Shown here piece by piece: positions 10,490 through 19,625 of a stretch of DNA of 64,000 nt. This DNA comes from Kineococcus xinjiangensis (lineage in GTDB: Bacteria; Actinomycetota; Actinomycetes; Actinomycetales; Kineococcaceae). The notes under the pieces are model-generated. The model saw nothing but the letters and a program-made list of their open reading frames with translations, ran no database searches and was not told the DNA's origin. Position 1 is the stretch's first letter. Each line of letters starts with the position of its first letter. Where the stretch lies: contig NZ_PTJD01000007.1 of the NCBI RefSeq assembly GCF_002934625.1, positions 186,001 through 250,000 of the forward strand, given 5' to 3'. A program made the position numbers and the translations under genes.

Positions 10490-11454
10490 CGTGCCTCCGA
10501 GGAACGCAGGTGGCGGACGTTGTAGGCGACGATGGGGATGACGAGGAGGAAGAGCAGCACCGCGAGCGCGGCGCCGAGCCCCTGGTTGTCGCTGCGGAAG
10601 GTCTGGCTGTAGAACTCGTTCGCGATGACGCTGGTGTTGAACTGCCCGCCGGTCATGACCTGGACGATGTCGAAGATCTTCAGCGTCGCGATGCCGATCG
10701 TGGTGAGGACCACCACGACCGCCGGGCGGATGGTGGGCAGGGTCACGAAGCGGAACATCTGCACGACGCCGACGCCGTCGAGGCGGGCCGCCTCGATGAT
10801 CTCGTCGGGGATCGCCTTGATGGCGGCCGAGAGCACGGTCATCGCGAAGCCCGCCTGGATCCAGATGAGGATCACGATGAGCAGGACGGTGTTCAGCGGC
10901 GACTCGATGAGCAGCTGCACGGGTTCCCCGCCGAGCCAGACGATGATCTGGTTCACGAGGCCGATCTGCTGCACGTTGCCCTGCAGCGGGCGGAACTCGT
11001 AGACGAACTTCCAGATGATGGCGGCGCCGACGAACGAGATGGCCATCGGGAGGAAGATGAGGGCCTTGGCCGGGGCCTCCAGCCGGGCGCCGTTGACGAG
11101 CAGCGCGTAGATCAGGCCGATCGCGGTCGACACGAACGGCGTCAGGACCACCCACAGGACCGTGTTGCGCAGGACCGTGAGCTGGTCGGGGCTGGTGAAG
11201 ATCGTCGCGTAGTTCGCCAGGCCGACGAAGTTGTCACCGCGGGCGTCGAGGAACGACTGGTAGACCGTCATCAGGGCGGGGAAGACCAGCCCCACCGACA
11301 GCAGCAGCACCACCGGGGCCATGAACGCCCAGGCGGTGCCGCGACCGCCGTTGCGCTCCCCGAACGTGCGGGCGAGGAACAGGATGACCGCGATCACGGC
11401 CGCGAACGCCACGAGGGCGATCAGCATGCTGAGGAACTTCTCGGCGCTCGTCAT
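10486..11454 (-). CDS. Carbohydrate ABC transporter permease, MalF type
   Basis: The 322-residue permease carries an extra N-terminal helix (residues 6-28) before the usual core, as MalF-type subunits often do. The EAA motif (EIIEAARLDGVGVVQMFRFV) is present. ATG 11454 has GGAGGTGA upstream. It is separated from the binding-protein gene by a strong hairpin at 11484-11526 and overlaps the next permease by four bases. Confidence 0.93.
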   Translation of the reverse strand: MTSAEKFLSMLIALVAFAAVIAVILFLARTFGERNGGRGTAWAFMAPVVLLLSVGLVFPALMTVYQSFLDARGDNFVGLANYATIFTSPDQLTVLRNTVLWVVLTPFVSTAIGLIYALLVNGARLEAPAKALIFLPMAISFVGAAIIWKFVYEFRPLQGNVQQIGLVNQIIVWLGGEPVQLLIESPLNTVLLIVILIWIQAGFAMTVLSAAIKAIPDEIIEAARLDGVGVVQMFRFVTLPTIRPAVVVVLTTIGIATLKIFDIVQVMTGGQFNTSVIANEFYSQTFRSDNQGLGAALAVLLFLLVIPIVAYNVRHLRSSEAR

Positions 11455-11483
11455 GAGTGCCCTTCACCTCCAGTGAGATGGCG

Positions 11484-11526
11484 GAAGGCCCGGGCGCGCT
11501 CCGGGGCGGAGCGGGCCCGGGCCTTC
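11484..11526. terminator. Intercistronic hairpin between binding protein and permease genes
   Basis: Two 19-base arms (11484-11502 and 11508-11526) pair with a single mismatch around a 5-base loop. On the minus strand it lies 76 bases after the binding-protein stop and about 30 bases before the first permease start. In ABC importer operons such structures commonly protect the upstream message or attenuate, giving more binding protein than permease. Confidence 0.85.
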
Positions 11527-11601
11527 TGCGGTGTCAGTGCCGGGGGTGGGCCCGGCGCCCCCGCGGGGGGACGGTCGGGCCCACCGGGTGGGACCGGAGG
11601 G

Positions 11602-12999
11602 TCAGGACGCCGGCCAGGCGGCCTCGATGGCGTTCAGGGCGTCGGTGGTCGAGGTACCGGTGATCCAGTTCGTCGACTGCTTCCAGAACTCGTTGGAGCC
11701 GATCGCGGCCGGCATCATGTCGGAGCCGTCGAAGCGGAACACCGCGTTCGGGTCCTGCAGGATCTCGGCGGAGAGCTGGTCGATCGGGCTGGTCAGCTTG
11801 CTCGCGTCGAGCTCCTTGTTGGCGCTGACCCACCCGCCGGAGGGGGAGAGGCTGGCGCGCAGGTTGGCGTACTCCGGGGTGGTCAGGTACGTCTGGAACG
11901 CCTGGACCTCGGGACGGTCGGCGAACGCGGTGATGAACTCGCCACCGCCGAGGACCGGCTTCTCGTCGGCGGTCTCGCCCGGCAGGTAGAAGGCGAAGAC
12001 GTCGCCGTCCTCGGCCACCGTGGTGCCCTCGGGCCAGTTGGCCGCGTAGAAGCTCGCCTGGCGGTGCAGGGAGCAGGCGCCGTCGAGGATCGGCAGACCG
12101 GCGTCCTGGAACGTCGTCGTGGCGATGCTCTTGACGTCGCCGAAGCCGCCGTTGACGTACTCGGCGTTCTTCAGGTACTCGCCCGCGGCGTCGAGCGCGG
12201 CGGTGGCCTCGGGGCCGTTGAAGGGGATCTCGTGCGCGACCCACTTGTCGTAGGCCTCCGGACCGGCGGTCCGGAGCATGAAGTCCTCCATCCAGTCGGT
12301 GACCGGCCACCCGGTGGCCTCACCGCTGGAGATGCCCGCGCACCACGGCGTCTTGCCGTCGGCGACCATCTTGTCGCTGAGGGCCTTCAGCTCGTCGAGG
12401 GTGGTGGGGATCTCGTAGCCGGCCTCCTCGAACTCGGCCGGGGAGTACCACACCAGCGACTTCACGTTGGCGCTGTTCGGCGGCGCGTAGAAGGTGCCGT
12501 CGACGGTGCCGTAGGCCTTCCAGTCCTCGCCCCAGTACTCGTCGACGTTCTTCGACGCGGCCTCGGGTGCGGCAACGACCGAGCCGGTCTCGACGAGCTG
12601 GGCCAGCAGGCCGGGCTGCGGGACGATCGCGATGTCGGGGGCGTTGCCGGCGCGGGCGCGCACCAGGACCTGGGTCTCGAAGGCCTTGTCGCCCTCGTAC
12701 TCCACGGTGGCGCCGGTGCAGTCCTCGAACGCCTTGAACGCCTCCTGGTACGGGGCGTCCTCCGGCGTGACGATGCCCGTGTAGAGGGTGACGGTCTTGC
12801 CGTCGATGTCGCCGAACTGGTCGAACGGGGCCTGCTCGAAGATGCCGCAGTCGATGGCCGCCTCGGTGGCGCCGTCGGTGCCACCGGTCGCGGTGTCGCC
12901 GGGGTCGGTGTCGCCGCCGCAAGCCGCGAGCGTGAGGCCCAGGGTCAGCGCGCTGGCGAGGGCCGCGGTGCGACGGGTTGCCTTGGGGCGAAGGCTCAT
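11602..12999 (-). CDS. Sugar-binding lipoprotein of ABC importer, island 1
   Basis: The 465-residue protein has a lipoprotein signal peptide with lipobox LAAC (Cys27) and an acidic Thr/Gly-rich linker. The mature part is an extracellular solute-binding protein of the MalE/UgpB class. It should hand a sugar to the MalF/MalG-type permeases downstream. Coupling to amylosucrase suggests sucrose or a related alpha-glucoside, but that is inference from context. AGAGAGG precedes ATG 12999. Expression should be controlled by the promoter at 13092-13121 and its operator. Confidence 0.93.
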   Translation of the reverse strand: MSLRPKATRRTAALASALTLGLTLAACGGDTDPGDTATGGTDGATEAAIDCGIFEQAPFDQFGDIDGKTVTLYTGIVTPEDAPYQEAFKAFEDCTGATVEYEGDKAFETQVLVRARAGNAPDIAIVPQPGLLAQLVETGSVVAAPEAASKNVDEYWGEDWKAYGTVDGTFYAPPNSANVKSLVWYSPAEFEEAGYEIPTTLDELKALSDKMVADGKTPWCAGISSGEATGWPVTDWMEDFMLRTAGPEAYDKWVAHEIPFNGPEATAALDAAGEYLKNAEYVNGGFGDVKSIATTTFQDAGLPILDGACSLHRQASFYAANWPEGTTVAEDGDVFAFYLPGETADEKPVLGGGEFITAFADRPEVQAFQTYLTTPEYANLRASLSPSGGWVSANKELDASKLTSPIDQLSAEILQDPNAVFRFDGSDMMPAAIGSNEFWKQSTNWITGTSTTDALNAIEAAWPAS

Positions 13000-13064
13000 G
13001 CCCGATGCCTCTCTCGTCTCCCCGGCCCGCGAGCGGGTTCGCGCGGCGTCCGGGACACTCCATC

Positions 13065-13082
13065 GTGTAAAAACGTTTACAC
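13065..13082. promoter_or_regulatory. LacI-type operator for island 1
   Basis: GTGTAAA and TTTACAC form 7-bp arms around AACG. The site starts nine bases after the -10 box of the minus-strand promoter, so it covers the transcription start. Bound repressor, probably the LacI protein of this operon, would block initiation. It is an AT-rich island in otherwise GC-rich DNA. Confidence 0.85.
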
Positions 13083-13091
13083 CGAGATCGG

Positions 13092-13121
13092 AAGCTACCT
13101 CCCGGTACCGGCGGGAGACAA
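13092..13121 (-). promoter_or_regulatory. Promoter of sugar island 1
   Basis: On the minus strand TTGTCT (13116-13121) and TAGCTT (13092-13097) are separated by 18 bases. Transcription should start near 13085, leaving a leader of about 85 bases before the binding-protein gene. Confidence 0.7.
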
Positions 13122-13211
13122 GCCGGCGCGGGCATCTCTACCGATCCGTGACCGAACCTGGAACTCTTCGTGACGGCATGCCGGAAACCGGCGGTGCGCC
13201 GCCGCCGCGGC

Positions 13212-13787
13212 TCAGCCCTGCCAACCTCCCGGCCACAGCTCCAGCAGCCGCCGGCTGTCCGGCACGAACGGCCACGCCGGGTCGCACAGCAGCCGGTCCA
13301 GCCGCGCCGGCGGCATCCACTCCCCGCCCGCGACCTCCTCCGGCTGCAACCGCAGCGGCCCGTGGCGTTCGGGGTCGTAGCGCGCCTCGTAGACGTGGGC
13401 CAGGTAGTGGGTGCGCTCGTCGCGGTACCAGGCGCGCAGCACGGGCCTCAGGTCGGCGCCGCGCACACCGAGTTCCTCCGCGAGCTCCCGCCGTGCGGCG
13501 GCGGCCGGATCCTCCCCGGCCGCGACCACCCCGCCCGCCAGGCAGTCGTAGCAGCCGGGGAAGACGTCCTTGGTGGCGGTGCGCCGGTGCACGAAGACCT
13601 CACCGGCGCCGTTGCGCAGCAGCACCCCGGTGGCCGCGTGCGGCAGGTTGTGCCGGCGCACCTCGGCCCGGGGCGCGGCGCCGACGACCACGCCGTCCGG
13701 GTCCGTGGGGTCGAGCAGCGCCACCAGCTCCCGTGCCGCCGCCGCCGCCGCCGCTGCCGCCGCGCCCGTCCGCTCCGCTGCGCTCAC
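13212..13787 (-). CDS. Nudix hydrolase (YfcD-like)
   Basis: The 191-residue protein contains the Nudix box GVVAAGEDPAAAARRELAEE (fits Gx5Ex7REUxEExGU), so it should hydrolyse a nucleoside-diphosphate-linked substrate. The block HNLPHAATGVLLRNGAG is typical of the IDI/YfcD-like subgroup. GTG 13787 is chosen because TAGCGT sits seven bases before it, which fits a leaderless message; a poly-Ala stretch follows at residues 9-18. The gene is divergent from the efflux adaptor gene, with 54 bases between the starts. Confidence 0.88.
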   Translation of the reverse strand: MSAAERTGAAAAAAAAAARELVALLDPTDPDGVVVGAAPRAEVRRHNLPHAATGVLLRNGAGEVFVHRRTATKDVFPGCYDCLAGGVVAAGEDPAAAARRELAEELGVRGADLRPVLRAWYRDERTHYLAHVYEARYDPERHGPLRLQPEEVAGGEWMPPARLDRLLCDPAWPFVPDSRRLLELWPGGWQG

Positions 13788-13794
13788 CCGGACG

Positions 13795-13800
13795 ACGCTA
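13795..13800 (-). promoter_or_regulatory. -10 box of leaderless Nudix gene
   Basis: TAGCGT on the minus strand lies seven bases before GTG 13787, so transcription starts at or next to the start codon. No Shine-Dalgarno sequence is present. Confidence 0.7.
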
Positions 13801-13829
13801 TGCGCGTCCTCCGCCCTCCGCGCGCGGCT

Positions 13830-13835
13830 TAGGGT
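13830..13835 (+). promoter_or_regulatory. -10 box of leaderless efflux operon
   Basis: TAGGGT lies six bases before GTG 13842 and no Shine-Dalgarno sequence is visible. It is only about 30 bases from the divergent Nudix -10 box, so the two promoters share upstream DNA. Confidence 0.72.
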
Positions 13836-13841
13836 GAAGCA

Positions 13842-15253
13842 GTGCGTCACCCCGCCTCCGGCCCCGTCCCCCCCTCCGTCGAGGCCCCCCGTTCCGCGGG
13901 TTCCCGCCGCCGCGCCCGCCGCGCCGGTGCCGGCACGCTCGCCGTGCTGCTGGCCACGCTGGTGAGCGGGTGCAGCGAGGAGGAGGGCGTCGCGGTGCGC
14001 ACCGCCACCGTCGAGCGCGGCGACGTCGTGGAGATCGTGGAGGCGCCCGGCACGATCGTGCCGAGGGCGGCCGCCGTGCTGACCGCACCCGCCGCCGGCA
14101 CCGTCGCCACGCTCTCCGTCAGCGACGGGCAGGAGGTCCACGCCGGGCAGGAGATCCTCGTCATCGAGTCCCCCGACGCCCGCGACGCCCTCGCCCGCGC
14201 CCAGGCCGCCGACGCGCAGGCCGCCCGCTCCGCCCGCACGCCCGCCCCGGGCCGCCGGGGCACCACCGCCGAGCAGCGCCGCGCCCGCGAGGAGGCGCTG
14301 CGCGGGTTCGCCGACGCCCGCGCCCGCGCGGAGCAGATCCCCGACGAGGCGGCCCGCACCCAGGCGCTGGCCGCCCTCGACGCCGCCCGCGCCCAGTACG
14401 ACCTGCTCAGCGCCCAGTCCGAGCAGCTCGCCGGGCAGGTCGAGGCGGGCCTGGCCAGCGTCGGCTCGGCCCTCAGCTCCCTCGGGCAGGCGCAGCGGGT
14501 GCAGACCCGCGCGGCGGTGGAGGCGGCGCAGCGGGTCGTGGACTCCCTCGTGGTGCGGGCGCCCATCGCCGGGCGCGTCTGGCTGGCCGGCGGCGGCGGC
14601 GGTGGTGGCGGTGCGGCGGCGCTGCCCCCGGGGGCGGCGGGCCTGCTCGCGGCGGGCGGGGTGCAGCTGCCGGACGCGGGCGACGCCGGCGGCGCGAGCG
14701 CCGGGCCGCTGACCGAGGGGACGCCCGTCGCCGCAGGCGCCCGCCTGGCCGTCGTCGTCGACGCCTCCACCCTCAGCGTGACCGCCGACATCGACGAGAC
14801 CGACGTGCTGCAGGTGCGCCCGGGCACCGGCGCCGACCTCTCCCTCGACGCCGTGCCGGACGCCGACTACGGCGCCACCGTGACCGCCGTCGACCCGGAG
14901 CCCAGCCCCGGCAACGGCGGGGCCGTCTCCTACACCGCCCGGATGACCTTCGACGGGGGCACCCTGCCCGGCGGTGAGCCGGCACCGGCGCCGCTGCCCG
15001 GCATGTCGGCCGTCGTCTCCCTGCGCGTGCGGGAGGCACCGCAGGCCCTGCGAGTGCCCGCCTCCGCGGTGCTGCGCGCCGAGGCCGGGCGCAGCGAGGC
15101 CGTCTGGGTGGTCGAGGACGGACGCGCGCAGCGGCGCGACGTCAGCGTCGGCGCCCGCGGCGAGGAGAGCGTCGAGGTGCTCTCGGGCCTGCGCGAGGGC
15201 GAGACGGTGGCCGTCTCCGGCCTCGACGCGCTGCGGGACGGGGCCGAGGTTCC

Positions 15254-15257
<4 letters not shown>
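13842..15257 (+). CDS. Periplasmic adaptor (HlyD/MacA-like) lipoprotein
   Basis: The 471-residue protein has a signal peptide with lipobox LVSGC (Cys44). A lipoyl/barrel-sandwich segment follows (about 60-115), then an Ala/Arg-rich helical hairpin (about 120-220), then beta-barrel and membrane-proximal parts. It should link the ABC transporter encoded next to its substrate outside the membrane. An eight-Gly run near residue 250, in the second half of the lipoyl domain, is an odd low-complexity insertion. GTGA overlap with the ATPase gene shows translational coupling. Confidence 0.88.
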
Positions 15258-16017
<760 letters not shown>

Positions 16018-16021
<4 letters not shown>

Positions 16022-17202
16022 AGGGTTGGGAGGCCTTCCGCGTCGCCCTGGACGCCCTGCGCGCCAACCGGCTGCGCAGCCTGCTGACGATGCTCGGCGT
16101 CATCATCGGCGTCGCGGCGGTCGTCGTCGTCGTCTCCATCGGCGCCGGGGCGCGCGAGCAGATCGAGTCGCAGGTGGAGGGGCTGGGCTCCAACCTCATC
16201 CTCGTCGTGCCCGGCGAGGCGGGACAGCGCGGGGCGCCCACGGTCTCGCGGATGACCCTGGCCGACGAGCAGCTGCTCGAACGGGTCGTGGGCGACCCCG
16301 CCGCCGTCACCGCCCGCCTCAGCTCCGGCGAGCGCATCCGCGCCGGTGCCGCCAGCGCCTTCACCACCGTCCACGGCGCCGACGCCGACATGCCCCGCGT
16401 CTTCGACCGCCCGCTGGCCGACGGCAGCTACCTCACCGCCACCGACGTCGACACCCGCCGCCGCGTCGCCGTCCTCGGCTCGCGCACCGCCGAGCAGCTC
16501 TTCGCCGACGCCGACCCCGTGGGCCGGCAGGTCACCGTGGGCGGGACCCGCTTCCGCGTCATCGGGGTGCTCGCCGAGCAGGGGGAGTCCTTCGGCGTCA
16601 GCCAGGACGACGAGGTGCACATCCCCATCACCACCGCCCAGCGCATCCTCGGGGTGGACCGCGTCGACGCCTTCGCGGTGCGGGCCCCGAACTCCGAGGT
16701 GGTGCCGGCCGTGAGCCGGCAGCTGCACGCGGCGCTGAAGGAGCGCTACCCGGACCAGCCCTTCAGCGCGATCACCCAGACGCAGATCCTCGGCGTCATC
16801 GGCAACATCCTCGGGCTGCTGACGTCGGTGCTCGCCGCCATCGCCGGCATCTCCCTGCTCGTCGGCGGGGTCGGGGTCAGCAACATCATGCTCGTGTCCG
16901 TGCGGGAGCGGACCAAGGAGATCGGGCTGCGCAAGGCCCTCGGCGCGCGCCAGCGCGACGTGCTGGCGCAGTTCCTCGTCGAGGCGGTGCTGCTGACCAC
17001 CATCGGCGGTGTCCTCGGCATCCTCATCGGCGTCGTCGGCTCGGTCCTGCTCGACCGGTTCTCCCCGCTGCCCGCGGCGGTGGAGTGGTGGAGCCCGGTG
17101 GTCGCCTTCGCCGTCTCCGCGGCCGTCGGGGTCTTCTTCGGTGTCTTCCCCGCCCGCCGGGCCGGGCGGCTGGACCCCGTCGTCGCGCTGCGCACGGAGT
17201 GA
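16018..17202 (+). CDS. ABC transporter permease, FtsX/MacB type
   Basis: The 394-residue permease has one N-terminal transmembrane helix (about 20-45), a large MacB-type extracytoplasmic domain (about 50-260) and three C-terminal helices. The conserved ERTKEIGLRKALGA block before the last helices is intact. It works with the preceding ATPase and adaptor. Substrates of such actinobacterial systems include peptides and antibiotics; none can be inferred here. Confidence 0.94.
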
Positions 17203-17323
17203 CCCGACCGGAGCGACCCGCCCGGCGGCGCGGCAGGGTTCGCCCGCGCGGGCGGGGGTAGTAGTCCTGCAGGCGGTGACCACCCGGTCACCGCGGCCGA
17301 GCCAGGAGCAGGAGGAGGGCACG

Positions 17324-17533
17324 ATGACGAGCCCGGACGACGCGACCCCGGACCAGCCGAACCTGGACGACGTGATGCAGCCGACGGAGTCCACCCCGCG
17401 TGACCGCCAGGAGCACGGTAAGATGCCCGCGCGCCCCCGCGACGACCAGCTCGAGCAGCTCGTCGAGCACGAGCGCGAGATGATCCACGGCGAGGACCCC
17501 GACGCCACGGAGATCCCACCCGCCACGGACTGA
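17324..17533 (+). CDS. Small acidic protein upstream of dop, unknown function
   Basis: The 69-residue product is rich in Asp, Glu, Pro and Gln and looks largely disordered apart from a short helix (DDQLEQLVEHEREMIHG, about 41-57). ATG 17324 has a strong GGAGGAGGG at 17311-17319, which supports a real gene. It has no GGQ/GGE tail, so it is not a second Pup. It ends 15 bases before a terminator hairpin and 67 bases before dop. I do not recognise the family. Confidence 0.72.
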   Translation: MTSPDDATPDQPNLDDVMQPTESTPRDRQEHGKMPARPRDDQLEQLVEHEREMIHGEDPDATEIPPATD

Positions 17534-17547
17534 GCGGCGCGGCCGCC

Positions 17548-17580
17548 CGCCCGTCCCGCCCCCACCGGGCGGGGCGGGCG
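17548..17580. terminator. Terminator hairpin between small acidic gene and dop
   Basis: Fourteen-base arms (17548-17561, 17567-17580) pair with one G-U around a 5-base loop. The dop -10 box begins nine bases after the stem. Confidence 0.75.
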
Positions 17581-17588
17581 CTCGCGGT

Positions 17589-17594
17589 TAGGGT
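17589..17594 (+). promoter_or_regulatory. -10 box of leaderless dop
   Basis: TAGGGT lies six bases before GTG 17601, so the dop message should start at its start codon. No -35 or Shine-Dalgarno sequence is evident. Confidence 0.7.
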
Positions 17595-17600
17595 CGGTAC

Positions 17601-19187
17601 GTGAGCGTGCGCAGGGTGACCGGCATCGAGACCGAGTTCGGGGTCACCGCCCCCGGTGACCCCGCGGCGAACCCGATGCTGCTGTCGGCGCAGGTCGTCA
17701 ACGCCTACGCGGCCCCGCTGGGCGGCAAGCCCGGCGGCACGGCGGTGCGGGCGCGCTGGGACTACGAGGACGAGGCGCCCCTGCGCGACGCCCGCGGCTT
17801 CGAGCTGGAGCGCGCGGCCGCCCACCCCAGCCAGCTCACCGACGCCCCCGGCCGCAAGGGCGTCGGGCGCACCGCGGACTTCGCGGAGACCGAGGACCCG
17901 ACGATGGCCAACGTCATCCTCACCAACGGCGCCCGCCTCTACGTCGACCACGCCCACCCCGAGTACTCCACGCCCGAGGTCACCACCCCCCGCGACGCCG
18001 TGCTGTGGGACCGGGCGGGGGAGCGCGTCGTGCTGGAGTCCGTGCGCCGCATCGGCGCCACTCCCGGCCTGTCGCCGGTCAACGTGTACAAGAACAACAC
18101 CGACGGCAAGGGCGCGTCGTACGGCACCCACGAGAACTACCTCATGGACCGGGCCACGCCCTTCGCCGACATCGTGCGCCACCTCACGCCGTTCTTCGTC
18201 TCCCGCCAGGTCTTCAGCGGCGCCGGGCGGGTCGGGATCGGGCAGGACAGCCGCCGGGCCGGTTTCCAGATCAGCCAGCGCGCGGACTTCTTCGAGGTCG
18301 AGGTGGGCCTGGAGACCACGCTGAAGCGGCCCATCATCAACACCCGCGACGAGCCGCACGCCACGGCGGAGAAGTACCGCCGCCTCCACGTCATCATCGG
18401 CGACGCCACGATGTGCGAGGTCGCCACCCTGCTCAAGGTGGGCACGACCTCCCTGGTGCTCGCGATGGTCGAGGCGGGCGCGCTGGACGGCGGCCCGGCG
18501 GGGGAGCTGTCCGTGGCGCAGCCCGTCGCGGAGCTGCACGCCGTCTCCCACGACCCGTCGCTGCGGCACCTGGTGCGCCTGCGCGACGGGCGGCGGATGA
18601 GCGCGGTGCAGCTGCAGTGGGCCTACCTGGAGGCGGCGGCCGCGTTCGTCGCGAAGGAGCAGGGCGAGAGCCCCGACCCGGACACCGCCGAGGTGCTGCA
18701 GCGCTGGGAGTCGGTGCTGCAGCGGCTGGAGCGCGACCCGGCGCTGTGCGCGCGGGAGGTGGACTGGGTGGCCAAGCTGCGCCTGCTGCAGGGCTACCGG
18801 GACCGCGACGGCCTGGAGTGGGACTCCGCCCGGCTGCAGGCCATCGACCTGCAGTGGTCGGACGTGCGCCCGGAGAAGGGTCTCTACCAGCGCCTCGCCG
18901 CCCGCGGGCAGGTGGAGCTGCTGCTGGACGAGGCGCAGATCGCCGCGGCCGTGACGCAGCCGCCGGAGGACACCCGGGCCTACTTCCGGGGTCAGTGCCT
19001 GGCCCGGTACGGCTCCCAGGTGGCGGCGGCGAGCTGGGACTCGGTGATCTTCGACGTCGCCGGGCGCGGCGCGTTGCAGCGGGTGCCGACCCTCGAGCCG
19101 CTGCGCGGCACCCGCGAGCACGTCGGCGCCCTGCTGGAGCGCTGCCGCACGGCGGAGGACCTGGTCGCCGCCCTCACCGGCACCTGA
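17601..19187 (+). CDS. dop: Deamidase/depupylase of Pup
   Basis: Dop converts the C-terminal Gln of Pup to Glu and also removes Pup from tagged proteins. The 528-residue protein starts with the glutamine-synthetase-like motif GIETEFGV (8-15). The insertion between about residues 40 and 90 is the Dop-loop that separates it from PafA. The catalytic Asp is probably D116 in LYVDHAHPEYSTPE, and KNNTDGKG is the nucleotide-binding block. Pup in this window ends in GGQ, so Dop is essential for the pathway here. pup follows 227 bases later. Confidence 0.97.
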   Translation: MSVRRVTGIETEFGVTAPGDPAANPMLLSAQVVNAYAAPLGGKPGGTAVRARWDYEDEAPLRDARGFELERAAAHPSQLTDAPGRKGVGRTADFAETEDPTMANVILTNGARLYVDHAHPEYSTPEVTTPRDAVLWDRAGERVVLESVRRIGATPGLSPVNVYKNNTDGKGASYGTHENYLMDRATPFADIVRHLTPFFVSRQVFSGAGRVGIGQDSRRAGFQISQRADFFEVEVGLETTLKRPIINTRDEPHATAEKYRRLHVIIGDATMCEVATLLKVGTTSLVLAMVEAGALDGGPAGELSVAQPVAELHAVSHDPSLRHLVRLRDGRRMSAVQLQWAYLEAAAAFVAKEQGESPDPDTAEVLQRWESVLQRLERDPALCAREVDWVAKLRLLQGYRDRDGLEWDSARLQAIDLQWSDVRPEKGLYQRLAARGQVELLLDEAQIAAAVTQPPEDTRAYFRGQCLARYGSQVAAASWDSVIFDVAGRGALQRVPTLEPLRGTREHVGALLERCRTAEDLVAALTGT

Positions 19188-19259
19188 GCGGCACCCGCCG
19201 CACCGCGGGCCCCGCACCCGACCCCCTGCGCCGCAGCCGAGCGCGTCGCACGGACGGGG

Positions 19260-19348
19260 CGCAGGCGCCGTCCCACCGTGGCCACGGTCCGAGACGGGAT
19301 CGTTGCCCTCCGTTCGGGGCAGTCACAGCGCCGGTGTCGGCGCCTGCG
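19260..19348. repeat. Separated 11-bp inverted repeat ahead of pup
   Basis: CGCAGGCGCCG at 19260-19270 and its exact complement at 19338-19348 are 67 bases apart. The right arm overlaps the putative pup promoter. It could form a long stem after dop or be chance in GC-rich DNA. Confidence 0.45.
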
Positions 19349-19356
19349 GCTACTGT
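19335..19356 (+). promoter_or_regulatory. PafBC-type (RecA-NDp-like) promoter of pup
   Basis: TGTCGG at 19335-19340, exactly ten bases, then TACTGT at 19351-19356. This fits the RecA-independent damage promoter form TGTCRG-N10-TANNNT that PafBC activates in mycobacteria. Transcription would start near 19363, with a leader of about 50 bases before pup. PafB and PafC are encoded at 34.5-36.6 kb. Confidence 0.6.
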
Positions 19357-19414
19357 CGCTTGCAGGGCCGCGGTCACACAGGCCGCCGGCGACGGACAGC
19401 ACCAGGGGGCAGCC

Positions 19415-19603
19415 GTGCCTGCACACGAGCAGCAGCGACCTCACCGCCGCGAGGACGAGCCGGAGGAGCTCGAGACCGCGCCCACCGCGCAGACGAGCAC
19501 CCACGACGAGGACGTCGACGCGCTCCTCGACGAGATCGACGACGTGCTGGAGACCAACTCCGAGGAGTTCGTCCGCGGCTTCGTGCAGAAGGGCGGGCAG
19601 TAG
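19415..19603 (+). CDS. pup: Prokaryotic ubiquitin-like protein Pup
   Basis: Pup is the small disordered modifier that is ligated through its C-terminus to lysines of target proteins. The 62-residue product has the conserved C-terminal half, including DVDALLDEIDDVLETNSEEF (the coil that binds ARC), and ends in FVQKGGQ. The terminal Gln must be deamidated by Dop. GTG 19415 with AGGGGG at 19404-19409 is chosen; it gives the family's usual length of about 64. It converges with the GH3 gene with only 22 bases between stop codons. Confidence 0.96.
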   Translation: MPAHEQQRPHRREDEPEELETAPTAQTSTHDEDVDALLDEIDDVLETNSEEFVRGFVQKGGQ

Positions 19604-19625
19604 CCGCACCCGCCGCGGCCCGCGC

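Noticed and set aside
17324-17533. A second Pup
   Set aside because: The product is small and acidic but lacks the conserved helix and the GGQ/GGE end.
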